A stretch of 41,020 nt of DNA from Bacteriovorax sp. (GTDB lineage: Bacteria; Bdellovibrionota; Bacteriovoracia; Bacteriovoracales; Bacteriovoracaceae), in the NCBI GenBank assembly GCA_028710485.1, contig JAQTTZ010000027.1:1-41020 (forward strand), written 5' to 3'. Of the stretch, positions 8,348-15,786 are shown in pieces. A program made the position numbers and the translations under genes. The notes under the pieces were generated by a model. That model made no database searches. It was given only the letters and a program-made list of their open reading frames with translations, and had not been told where the DNA came from. How positions within the stretch are numbered: position 1 is the first letter of the stretch; each line of letters starts with the position of its first letter.

Positions 8348-8503
8348 ATGAAGAAGAAAAAGAAGTCTGCAAAATGCAGACAAGGGAATTCTATTATCTA
8401 TTACGACGAAAAGCATAGCAGTGAGGAACGAATTAAACCTAATAACTGGAGACAAATAGTTCCATTCACCACAACAGCTATTAAAAAAACAAAAGGAGAA
8501 TAA
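8348..8503 (+). CDS. small basic protein (51 aa), unknown function
   Basis: A complete 51-codon frame with a strong AGGAG ribosome site (8337-8341) six bases before its ATG; it stops two bases before the helicase ATG, and its 3' end carries the AGGAG of that gene. The product is strongly basic at both ends (starting MKKKKKSAKC and ending KKTKGE) with a central YYDEKHSSEERIKPNNWRQI stretch. Position and ribosome site argue that it is a real, translationally coupled gene. It has no recognisable domain. Nucleic-acid binding or a partner role for the helicase is a guess from charge and context. Confidence 0.65.
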   Translation: MKKKKKSAKCRQGNSIIYYDEKHSSEERIKPNNWRQIVPFTTTAIKKTKGE

Positions 8504-8505
8504 GT

Positions 8506-9999
8506 ATGATTCAGCCATTATTTCCTCAGGTACATAAAGCAGTAAATGAGATGATGCAAACAATTTCTAATATGCCAGATGCTCGGCTATATCAGCTATT
8601 GGCCCCAATGCAGAGTGGGAAGACTCAATTTATCATTGAAATGTACCTGAGGTTTAAACAGGAATTCCCCAATTGTATGGGACTATATATTGTTGGCCAT
8701 AACCACAAAGATTTCATCGATCAAAATTTTACTCGTCTTGAATATCTTATTACGAAGGATTGTTATTGCTTAACTTTAAGTGAGCGCAGACAAAGTAAAA
8801 TTAATGGACGACCTCTTAAAAGCTTTATTAATGATCCTATCCTCATTTTTTTTGATGAAAACCATTTTGCAGATGGCATAGAGCAGACGATAGATAGATT
8901 TCTTAAAACAAATAAACTTTACGCAAACAAGAACGTCTACCTGGTATGCGTTTCTGCCACTCCATTTTCATCTGTAGCTCAGGCAGATGAAACGACTGTT
9001 ATGTATGACTCAATGTTAATGCCAACATACAAATCGGTAAGCATGATGCTTAAAAGAGGTGACATCTTTGAAGCATCTCCAATTTTAAAAAAGGAAAAAG
9101 ATAAATTCAGAATCATTGATGATTCCCCTGCCTATAAAGCAATGAAAGATGTTATTCTAAAAAAAGATCATGGGTATATCATTCTACGAACATCTAAAAA
9201 AGCAGAGGCTGACTACTTAATTAAGGAACTGACTAAACGATTTCCCAAAAAAGTACATGTGAGACACTGGAACCAATCTAAGCAAATGTCTTCACCTGGG
9301 GATTTTTTCAATGCCTACTGCCCAGATAATATAACTATAGTTATCGTTCAACAAAAGGCCAGAATGGGAAATACCATTCCCACCAAATTTGTTCACATGG
9401 TTTATGATTATTCTCCTAATGCTTCCATTGCGACAATCGCTCAAGGTCTACTTGGAAGATGTTGTGGCCATGGAAAAATTAATGATCAGGTAAAAGTCTT
9501 CACTCATTTAAAACAGGCCGAAGCTTATTCACTTTTTGAAAATGGATTATTTGAAGATTTCTATGCCTTTGTTGATGAACACCAGCTTAAAACCTCACAG
9601 CGCTCTGAAGTTGAACTGACTACGGGAATAACATTTGCCACAGAAGTTTTAGAATCAAAAAGTCTCGACAGAAATATTATTGTTAAACAAGTAAGGGATC
9701 ATCTTGGTGCAAAATTTGGAGAGAATCCCATGTTTGACGATTCAATGGTTGTCCACCGCCTATCAAAAAACAAAATGGAAAAGGAAGGTATCTGGTATCA
9801 AAATATTATCGATAATCCATTAAATGATGCTGGCAGGAAAAAATTAAGCAGACACCCCAAAAAAGTATCTGTCCTTGTAGATGACAGAAGAATGCCTTGT
9901 CGTGTTTTTGCTGCCTTTAGATATGAAAGCAATAAACCCACTATCGGTTTAATTCCAAAACCAACTTCAATTTATAACAATATTGAGGCCAATGAATAA
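8506..9999 (+). CDS. SF2 helicase/ATPase
   Basis: This 497-aa protein has the core motifs of a superfamily 2 helicase: Walker A APMQSGKTQ (about residues 33-41), Walker B IFFDENH (about 114-120; a DEAH-box variant, DENH), motif III VSATPF (about 149-154), and in the second RecA domain an IVIVQQKARMGNT stretch and an arginine-finger-type QGLLGRCCGHGK (motif VI). The C-terminal 150 residues are unassigned. Ribosome site AGGAG, 7 bases before the ATG. It belongs to the operon with the Cas4-like nuclease and the integrase. A nuclease next to a helicase, as in AddAB- or Cas4-containing systems, suggests joint DNA processing. No accessory domain gives a more exact subfamily. Confidence 0.78.
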   Translation: MIQPLFPQVHKAVNEMMQTISNMPDARLYQLLAPMQSGKTQFIIEMYLRFKQEFPNCMGLYIVGHNHKDFIDQNFTRLEYLITKDCYCLTLSERRQSKINGRPLKSFINDPILIFFDENHFADGIEQTIDRFLKTNKLYANKNVYLVCVSATPFSSVAQADETTVMYDSMLMPTYKSVSMMLKRGDIFEASPILKKEKDKFRIIDDSPAYKAMKDVILKKDHGYIILRTSKKAEADYLIKELTKRFPKKVHVRHWNQSKQMSSPGDFFNAYCPDNITIVIVQQKARMGNTIPTKFVHMVYDYSPNASIATIAQGLLGRCCGHGKINDQVKVFTHLKQAEAYSLFENGLFEDFYAFVDEHQLKTSQRSEVELTTGITFATEVLESKSLDRNIIVKQVRDHLGAKFGENPMFDDSMVVHRLSKNKMEKEGIWYQNIIDNPLNDAGRKKLSRHPKKVSVLVDDRRMPCRVFAAFRYESNKPTIGLIPKPTSIYNNIEANE

Positions 10000-10020
10000 T
10001 TCACAGAGAAGGAGCGCTAT

Positions 10021-10266
10021 ATGGAACATGACCACACGCTAGAGATTCTAAGAAGACTTGGAAAAATTATTGATGATCTTAACAAGCAAACTTTTTCTCT
10101 TGAAGAGGCTGCTGCCTTTTTAAAAACAACCACAGAAACTGTAGAATACTACAGTAAGAGACAAAAACAACTTTCCCATGTCAATTTAGGAGGGACATTG
10201 GTCTTTAGAAGGAAGGATTTAGAAGAGTTTATGGAGAAAAAGTTAAAAAAAGGATTTGTTTTTTAA
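10021..10266 (+). CDS. Xis-like HTH protein (excisionase family)
   Basis: An 81-aa protein with a winged-HTH/MerR-type DNA-binding layout of the excisionase (HTH_17) family: FSLEEAAAFLKTTTETVEYY as helix-turn-helix, then LGGTLVFRRKDLEEFMEKK as the wing and final helix. It directly precedes the tyrosine integrase on the same strand, the usual place for a recombination directionality factor. An AAGGAG ribosome site lies upstream of the ATG. It would bend the attachment site and favour excision, and may also regulate the integrase. Family and context agree well. Confidence 0.75.
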   Translation: MEHDHTLEILRRLGKIIDDLNKQTFSLEEAAAFLKTTTETVEYYSKRQKQLSHVNLGGTLVFRRKDLEEFMEKKLKKGFVF

Positions 10267-10338
10267 AAAACCAGCAATGATAGCTAATAAACTACTATTT
10301 TTTTTATTAGGTACCAACAATTTTTGAAAGGATTACCT

Positions 10339-11880
10339 GTGGAATTTGCTTTACTAAAAATTATGAAATTTGAATTTATTGGCAACTTGTATAAGGATAA
10401 AAGTCTGCTTTCTAGAGTAGAGCTTCATGCCTATCGCAAGAAATATCGAGTATACTACCATCTCCCTGATGGCACATATTCATATTATTACTCTGTGCCT
10501 GATCTAAAAAACAAAAAAGAAAAAGACACTTTCTTAGCTGAATTTCGGTACGCTTTAGCTTCTGGCTTTCTTCCAAGAGCAGGTGCCGAGCTTTTAAGAC
10601 GCAAAAGCTTTGATCCCAAGATTGGGACGTTTGAAATATTTTTTAAAAAATACTTTAATGAGTATGCGACAGGAGAGAGAAGTAAACTGGACGAATCAAA
10701 AAATACACAAAAGACAGTCAGCAGAGCTGTTACAGCATACTTTTTGAACAAAAACATAGACTCTGTCTGCCAAATAACAAATGAGCACCTTAAAGATTGG
10801 GACACTGATTTATTGATTAGACTCAATAAGCGGACAGGGGAACTTCTTGAAGGTAGCACTCGTAATTCATATCGAAAATGTTTTAGGGCCTTTCTTAATA
10901 CAGCTAAGGATCATAGCTACCCTCTTCAATGCGCTCCCGATAAAATGAATATTTTTGAATATACAAAGGGTGGTGAAATAGATGAAAAAGCAGACGTACG
11001 CCAAGTTATTTATCCTCTAGCGCTTATTGAGGCTGTAGAAAAATGCTCCTATCCATTGGATTTAGAAAGGGAGCCAGACATGAGAAGGATCATTCGGCTT
11101 TGGCGTGAAATTGGTCCTAGGACAGGAGAAATGCTCTCTTTTGGAGAATGTAATGTTGAACTAAAAGATGGGATGCCTCTTAATTTAAACATCAAAGAAC
11201 TTCAAACAATAAAATTTACTCCAAAAACAGAAATAAGTAAGCGCCCAATTCCATTAACTGACTCTGGAAGTGATTATATTTTATCCCTTCTTCAAAAATT
11301 TGAAGGTGTAAAAAGATATGGGAAAGTAAAAAATGAAATTGTAGAATTTCCATTTTTATTTGTTTTCAAAGACAGTAATGGGAATTGGGTCAGAAATGAT
11401 GCAAAATTCAAAAAACTTTTTAAAAAAATTACCCAACACGCCATTCAAGAATTTAATCTTCCCTACACTGAGAAATATATTCCTTATGACTTAAGACGTT
11501 CTTGTAATCTCTATTTAAGAAAAGATCGTGGGATGGAAATATCACAAGCGGCTAACTTTCTTGGCCACAGTGAAGAGACAAATAAAAAGCACTATACTCT
11601 TGATGAGGACAATGGCGACATCAATAAAGCACAAATTCAAAATGCTCTCATGGCATCAATGCGGGTTAATCCTGAAACAGAAAAACTTTATTCTCGTCAT
11701 TTCCAGAAAGAAACACCTAAAACGTCTCTAGTTTTGGCCACTCAAAAAATACAATCTAATTTTTCTCAAAATCTAAGCATAGAGCTAGAATGTTTGGAAA
11801 ATAAACTTTCTTCAATTGAAAGTAGCGGCTTTATAATTATGAAGGCCCAAGTTAGCGCTGATGAGGAAAAAATTCTTTAA
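10339..11880 (+). CDS. tyrosine recombinase/integrase
   Basis: A 513-aa phage-type integrase. The catalytic domain shows Arg261 in GPRTGEM, a Lys in ISKRP (about 301), Arg386 in YDLRRS, His410 in FLGHSEE and the nucleophile Tyr419 in KKHYTLD. The usual HxxR motif is YxxR here (Tyr383). Residues about 100-200 form the core-binding SAM-like domain and the first 60 residues may be an arm-binding domain. The GTG at 10339 is preferred over TTG 10324 because AAAGGA lies 6 bases before it. The gene is last in the operon that starts at 6841 and follows an Xis-like gene; a terminator comes 34 bases after its stop. It would integrate and excise the element. The target is not proved, although the repeats downstream may be arm or core sites. 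Confidence 0.88.
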   Translation: MEFALLKIMKFEFIGNLYKDKSLLSRVELHAYRKKYRVYYHLPDGTYSYYYSVPDLKNKKEKDTFLAEFRYALASGFLPRAGAELLRRKSFDPKIGTFEIFFKKYFNEYATGERSKLDESKNTQKTVSRAVTAYFLNKNIDSVCQITNEHLKDWDTDLLIRLNKRTGELLEGSTRNSYRKCFRAFLNTAKDHSYPLQCAPDKMNIFEYTKGGEIDEKADVRQVIYPLALIEAVEKCSYPLDLEREPDMRRIIRLWREIGPRTGEMLSFGECNVELKDGMPLNLNIKELQTIKFTPKTEISKRPIPLTDSGSDYILSLLQKFEGVKRYGKVKNEIVEFPFLFVFKDSNGNWVRNDAKFKKLFKKITQHAIQEFNLPYTEKYIPYDLRRSCNLYLRKDRGMEISQAANFLGHSEETNKKHYTLDEDNGDINKAQIQNALMASMRVNPETEKLYSRHFQKETPKTSLVLATQKIQSNFSQNLSIELECLENKLSSIESSGFIIMKAQVSADEEKIL

Positions 11881-11913
11881 AGTTCCAGTTTACTACACCT
11901 ACATTTCTCGATG

Positions 11914-11939
11914 AGGCCAGCAAGACTGGCCTTTTTTTT
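11914..11939 (+). terminator. intrinsic terminator after integrase
   Basis: Perfect 7-bp stem AGGCCAG/CTGGCCT with a 5-base loop, followed by a run of T. It closes the nuclease-helicase-Xis-integrase operon. Confidence 0.85.
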
Positions 11940-11979
11940 GGCGTATTGTGTACGCTTTAAAACAAAAACAATACTTCTA

Positions 11980-12212
11980 TTTTCGTGCTTTTCTTCGTGC
12001 AGAATAAGCAAAAAGGCTTGAAACAATTAACAAATTTCAAAAAAGGGAAAACTCTAGGTAGATACTTCACCTATTTTCCAGATTTACTTTCAAGGTCTTA
12101 ATTTGCTTACAGCCTTATAGCTTTTTTATTTTTCTGCACGAAAAAAATGACGTAACAAATACCAACAAAAACCTAAGTTCTACGTGTTTTTCCGTGCAAG
12201 ACTTCGTGCAGA
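11980..12212. repeat. CGTGCA repeat cluster, possible integrase arm/attachment region
   Basis: Between the terminator and the small gene at 12369 there is no coding frame, but the 10-mer TTCGTGCAGA occurs three times: direct at 11994-12003 and 12203-12212, inverted at 12133-12142. Each direct copy is preceded by a second half-copy (TTTTCGTGC at 11980-11988; TTCCGTGC at 12190-12197), making two similar paired units about 210 bp apart. Such clusters next to an integrase gene are typical of arm-type binding sites or an attP/attL region. The rest of 11,940-12,360 is AT-rich with no other feature seen. Function is inferred. Confidence 0.5.
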
Positions 12213-12368
12213 TTTTTTTAATAAAATTAAATTACATTATTTTTTTCCTTCATTGTTTTTTAATATTTCTCATCAGAACAGTATCATCTATTAGGAGAAG
12301 CTCTTGGTAAAAATTAATCACCAAGACAACTAACTCATTAATAGACATGTTAAAAGGAGATAATGAAA

Positions 12369-12623
12369 ATGAAGGCAAACCAAACTGAAGAACATGAAGG
12401 AATGACAATTTACAAACTGTTACGCTTAAATGCTCCTGACTTAAAACCTGGACTATACTATCGTTACTTACCGCTAAAAGATGATCGAACTCTGTATCAC
12501 TGGCCAGATGTAGTCTCTGCCGAAAAAATAAAAGAATGTGAGGATGGAATATTAAAGGATCTTGATGATGACGATTATGAAGATGGATACTATTTTGATT
12601 ATCAAGATTACAATAGTTTTTAA
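12369..12623 (+). CDS. small acidic protein, unknown
   Basis: An 84-aa protein (86 aa if the ATG six bases upstream is used) with an AAGGAG ribosome site at 12354-12359. The second ATG at 12369 gives a better 9-base spacing. The middle holds KPGLYYRYLPL and the C-terminus is extremely acidic and rich in aromatic residues (DLDDDDYEDGYYFDYQDY). It stands alone between the integrase repeats and the recombinase remnant. No domain is recognised. The acidic tail resembles DNA-mimic proteins in composition only, which is not evidence of function. Confidence 0.55.
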   Translation: MKANQTEEHEGMTIYKLLRLNAPDLKPGLYYRYLPLKDDRTLYHWPDVVSAEKIKECEDGILKDLDDDDYEDGYYFDYQDYNSF

Positions 12624-12677
12624 CAACTATTGTCTAAGAAATGTCGTACTTATCCTATGGCCTCTTTTTTTGATTTT

Positions 12678-12790
12678 CAATTTATAAAAATTCTTTAAAA
12701 TCTGGTATTAGCTTCCACGCTCAATACCACTTTATTACAAAGGCTGAGGACTATTTTGTTTTGTGTATGGCCAGGAGAACTATTAGAAGT
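12678..12790 (-). pseudogene. decayed 3' end of a serine recombinase gene
   Basis: This stretch closely matches 14199-14313, the 3' end of the intact serine recombinase gene, in the same orientation and nearly base for base. Read on the minus strand it still encodes NSSPGHTQNKIVLSLCNKVV (intact copy: NSSPGYTQNKIVLSFCNKVV). After that a 2-base deletion relative to the intact copy breaks the frame, and a further 2-base insertion lies near the end. The upstream part of the gene is absent. It is the remnant of an earlier or duplicated recombinase and forms a direct repeat bracketing the passenger genes at 13.1-14.16 kb. Confidence 0.85.
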
Positions 12791-13106
12791 ACGCAAAAAA
12801 AGCGTTATAGATACTGAGATAATCCAAACTCAAACGTAAAATTTTGTACAAAAGCTCGTACAAATAAACGTCATCAGTCCTTTCATTAATATATTTTGTC
12901 CTTCGAAAATAAACGGGAAGATTTTAAAAATTCAACGGGCGATTTATTTCAAAATTAGTTAAAATACTTAGTGATGAACACAGTTGCGGACAAAAAGCTT
13001 ACGCTTGTGTCCATTTGTATGAGGTCTTGGACATAAACGTGACCATGGCTAACTAGAATGATAGCGCTAACCGAAAGGCCAACTATAAACTATTTAAGGA
13101 TCTTTG
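12791..13106. other. noncoding region with inverted repeat, upstream of HTH gene
   Basis: No coding frame is visible. It contains an inverted repeat GGACAAAAAGC (12988-12998) / GCTTGTGTCC (13003-13012) with a 4-base loop and two direct GTACAAA copies (12846 and 12858). The promoter of the HTH-lipoprotein-secreted protein genes should be here; the inverted repeat may be an operator for the HTH protein. Confidence 0.4.
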
Positions 13107-13388
13107 ATGCTTGTAAAAAATTTAAAGAAAATTCTCGAAGAAAAAGAGATGTCAATTTCAGAACTTTCGAGAAAAACGGACATCCCTAAAAGTACTTTGA
13201 TGACATGGCTTGCAGGTAGAACTCCAGATCTGCTACAGCTAGATAAAGTTGCACAATACTTGGGAACCAATATTGAGTCTCTGGCATTTGGAAGAAAGCA
13301 AGAAGATATTTTTTCAGAACTTATGCAAAAAGTTGAAATTCATACTGGTTTATATGAAATATCAGTGAAGAAAGTAACAAGAAAATAA
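13107..13388 (+). CDS. XRE-type HTH regulator
   Basis: A 93-aa protein whose N-terminal half is a lambda-repressor-like (XRE) helix-turn-helix: LKKILEEKEMSISELSRKT, then IPKSTLMTWLAGR as the recognition helix and LLQLDKVAQYLGTNIESLAFG as the closing helices. The C-terminal 30 residues are a short oligomerisation-type tail. The ATG at 13107 is preferred over an in-frame TTG at 13104 because AAGGA lies 6 bases before it. It leads a small same-strand cluster with a lipoprotein and a secreted protein, and probably controls them from the inverted repeat upstream. Confidence 0.8.
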   Translation: MLVKNLKKILEEKEMSISELSRKTDIPKSTLMTWLAGRTPDLLQLDKVAQYLGTNIESLAFGRKQEDIFSELMQKVEIHTGLYEISVKKVTRK

Positions 13389-13400
13389 TAGGAGATTTTA

Positions 13401-13520
13401 ATGAAGCACTTTTTAATGATTGTTTTGGTTCTTGCTGGTCTTATAACTTTTGCAGGTTGTGGGAAAAGTGTAACAGGCACACCGACACCACTACAACTAA
13501 CGAAACCAATTGTAGATTAA
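13401..13520 (+). CDS. small lipoprotein (39 aa)
   Basis: A short complete frame with a strong AGGAG site (13390-13394) six bases before the ATG. The product is an N-terminal Lys, a hydrophobic stretch (LMIVLVLAGLITFAG) and Cys20 in a lipobox-like FAGC, followed by 19 polar residues. It should be lipid-anchored in the membrane after signal peptidase II cleavage. Such tiny lipoproteins resemble entericidin-like peptides in layout only. It lies between the HTH gene and the secreted-protein gene with short spacers, so all three are probably one operon. Confidence 0.68.
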   Translation: MKHFLMIVLVLAGLITFAGCGKSVTGTPTPLQLTKPIVD

Positions 13521-13546
13521 ATCTAATTTGAAACAAGGAGACAAAA

Positions 13547-14161
13547 ATGAAAAAAATAATATTTGGAATGATTTTAATTTTCTCAACATCATCTTTTGCG
13601 GCTCCTGCCGATCTGGCAGCGGCTAAGGCTTTTGTAAACGCAGAAGTGTCATATATGATTGATATGCTAAATGCCTCATTTACTAAAATAAACCTTACTT
13701 CGTGTGCTGATCTCACTCCGACACGAATAACGGACATTTTTACGATTCATGCCCTTGCTGCGTGGGTTGGTTCTGATGATCCGAACTTTCCAATGAAGTT
13801 AGTACATGCCACAGCTCAAAAAGCTGGTATGGAAAAAAGAGTAGAGATATATGCGGGCGTGGGCTACCCCTTGGGCGCTATCGTCGAATTTACGTGCGAC
13901 ATGAAAAAAGGTTACTTGGTTCAGACAGGACGTGGAGGACCAGGAGCGGGTGCAGACTTAATGGAAACCTATTGGGATAATTCAACAGGAGTACCTGATG
14001 TTCAATTTCGAATTGTAGGCCCTACCGATGGTGATGTACTATTTGCTAGAAGTAACGGTACGCTACTTACGTTGGGAACGATGTCATACCTTAACCTGAC
14101 CGCTTACTTAACAGCATTTGGTCTAAACTATGCTACCTTGAACCCAGGTCTGGGTTGGTAA
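13547..14161 (+). CDS. secreted protein of unknown function
   Basis: A 204-aa protein with a classical signal peptide (MKKIIFGMILIFSTSSFAA, cleavage probably after AFA-like SFA-A), then a predicted globular domain with two Cys (in SCADL and FTCDM) that could pair. A Gly-rich stretch TGRGGPGAGAD lies in the middle. An AAGGAG ribosome site precedes the ATG. It is the last gene of the HTH-lipoprotein cluster and lies between the two copies of the recombinase 3' end, so it is probably passenger DNA. No family was recognised. Confidence 0.7.
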   Translation: MKKIIFGMILIFSTSSFAAPADLAAAKAFVNAEVSYMIDMLNASFTKINLTSCADLTPTRITDIFTIHALAAWVGSDDPNFPMKLVHATAQKAGMEKRVEIYAGVGYPLGAIVEFTCDMKKGYLVQTGRGGPGAGADLMETYWDNSTGVPDVQFRIVGPTDGDVLFARSNGTLLTLGTMSYLNLTAYLTAFGLNYATLNPGLGW

Positions 14162-14177
14162 CTACCTTAACCTCCAG

Positions 14178-14201
14178 TTGAGGGCGATTAATCGTCCTCA
14201 A
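14178..14201. terminator. 24-base palindromic hairpin between convergent genes
   Basis: TTGAGG-G-CGATTAATCG-T-CCTCAA is an almost perfect inverted repeat, mismatched only at the two bases flanking the inner palindrome. It covers the recombinase stop codon (14188-14190) and lies 17 bases after the secreted-protein stop, so it may end both transcripts; the T-run is weak. Homology with the decayed copy begins at its right edge. Confidence 0.5.
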
Positions 14202-15786
14202 ACTTTATAAATTCTTTAAAATCTGGTATTAGCTCCCCACGGTTCAATACCACTTTATTACAAAAGCTGAGGACTATTTTATTTTGGGTGTAGCCTGGAG
14301 AACTATTAAAAGTTTTTTCTAAGTTTGAAATTTTTTCAAGTATAGCTGCTTGAATCCAATCATCATGGTCCTTAACTTCTTCTAAACTCTTTAGCTCCTC
14401 TTGGAGTTCAGTGATTTCCTCAACAAGCTCAAGGTCTACTTCCTTGAAGGAAGCGTCTGAAATGCCACGAGACGCCCTATCACGAACCAGATTCTTTCTT
14501 GCGGTTTCTTTTTTGGTAATATTGGCCTGAATGTGGGCCACTTTATTTTTATTAAAATCGCTTTCTTCTAATACCGTCGCTTCCACCTTCTTCTTAAACC
14601 AATCTAACATTCCATCTGATAACTTAACCTCTTTAATAATTTCATAAAGCATCTCTTCTATTTTTTCGTCAGAGAAATAGCGTTGTGAACCAAGTTTTTT
14701 CATGTAACGAGCGCTTCTTTGTGAACATCTTTTCTTGCTGCAACCACAGCTCCAAGTAACAGATTTATCCCTCTTCATCTCTCCTGAAACCGATCCACCA
14801 CAAATATCCCCTGTAGGTTTCCCATCTTTATCTAGAATTTCTCCACCACACTTAATCGTTCCAGTATAACTTAAATTTCTCTTCGATGATTTAACATTTC
14901 TCCCTTTTCCTTCAAGAATACCTTGAACTTGTTTCCACAAATTTTTGCTAATGAGAGGCGGATGTCGTTTGGGATCACCATGGAAAAGAACCCCCTTGAT
15001 GTTAAAGTCTCCATAGTAAAATGGATCTCGTAAAATACTCATCAAGCGCTTCTTGTGTGGAATTTTATTAGAATCAATGATGCCCTTGAACTCAGCATCC
15101 AATTTCTTTTTAAATAATGGATCACCTGTGACAGCAAGATTAAAAGCTCGTTCTACGTAACTACAAAATGGATAATCCAAAGCATATCCCTTTAAATTTG
15201 ATTTAATAAGAACAGATTTATAACCAAAAGGGGCATTATATTGAGCGTATCCATCTTGGTATTGTTCCAACATCCCTTCTAGTGAATTTCGTCTTCTCTC
15301 ATTATTATCTTCTTCGCTACTTGCATGAAGTTTCTCCCAACGATCCCACACATCTTGTGTACTCGCTTTATGAAGAACTAAGTTATCCCTAAAATAATGC
15401 AATACTACTCCATACTCAAGGACAAGACTTCTTAAAAGATTAGTGGATAGTTTATTTCTACTGGCCCTTGAAGCGTGACTTAAAACAAGGTGCATGATTT
15501 TCATTTTAGTCTTATGACTTTTTTTAATTTTCTTAATTATTTCATTAAATATTTTTCTGCATTCAGCATAATAAGCGGTTTCGGCCATAGAAAATGTTTC
15601 CATGACATCTAATTTATTTTTTTTAGTATATTCATTACCTCCACGCTTTTGAATTTTGGGTGAGCTTTTATCTTTTTGTTCTTTGGTACTAACTCTATCA
15701 ATTAAAAAAGTTAAATTACTTGAAGGAATATATTCATTTGTAAAGTAACGATCCCTTAATTCGCTGACATCATTTAATGCACTCAT
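14188..15786 (-). CDS. large serine recombinase (Rec1)
   Basis: A 532-aa large serine recombinase. The N-terminal resolvase fold has IDRVSTKEQKD with nucleophile Ser33 and Arg31, and the paired arginines in SHASRASRNK. Residues about 180-300 form the recombinase domain (APFGYKS, LRDPFYYGDF). A zinc beta-ribbon follows (IKCGGEI, ICGGSVSG, SCGCSKKRCS), then a coiled-coil region (about 400-490) and a final KIVLSFCNKVVLNRGE segment. The start is set by AAGGAG 7 bases upstream. It overlaps the zinc-ribbon gene by 17 bases, implying one transcript. It is clearly homologous to the second recombinase at 16789, including a shared N-terminal leader (RYFTNEYIPSSNL versus RYLTQVFIPETNL). It would drive integration and excision of the island or of a part of it. 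Confidence 0.88.
   Translation of the reverse strand: MSALNDVSELRDRYFTNEYIPSSNLTFLIDRVSTKEQKDKSSPKIQKRGGNEYTKKNKLDVMETFSMAETAYYAECRKIFNEIIKKIKKSHKTKMKIMHLVLSHASRASRNKLSTNLLRSLVLEYGVVLHYFRDNLVLHKASTQDVWDRWEKLHASSEEDNNERRRNSLEGMLEQYQDGYAQYNAPFGYKSVLIKSNLKGYALDYPFCSYVERAFNLAVTGDPLFKKKLDAEFKGIIDSNKIPHKKRLMSILRDPFYYGDFNIKGVLFHGDPKRHPPLISKNLWKQVQGILEGKGRNVKSSKRNLSYTGTIKCGGEILDKDGKPTGDICGGSVSGEMKRDKSVTWSCGCSKKRCSQRSARYMKKLGSQRYFSDEKIEEMLYEIIKEVKLSDGMLDWFKKKVEATVLEESDFNKNKVAHIQANITKKETARKNLVRDRASRGISDASFKEVDLELVEEITELQEELKSLEEVKDHDDWIQAAILEKISNLEKTFNSSPGYTQNKIVLSFCNKVVLNRGELIPDFKEFIKFEDD

Noticed and set aside
10488..10859. 123-codon minus-strand frame inside the integrase gene
   Set aside because: Shadow of the integrase reading frame; no ribosome site and no recognisable product.
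11980..12212. CRISPR-like array
   Set aside because: Only three short copies in mixed orientation with uneven spacing and no uniform spacers; no cas genes other than the Cas4-like domain, which here is in a DUF2779 protein.
13027..13059. TTGGAC ... TAGAAT as promoter of the HTH gene
   Set aside because: The spacer is 21 bp, too long for a normal sigma70 promoter, so it was not listed.
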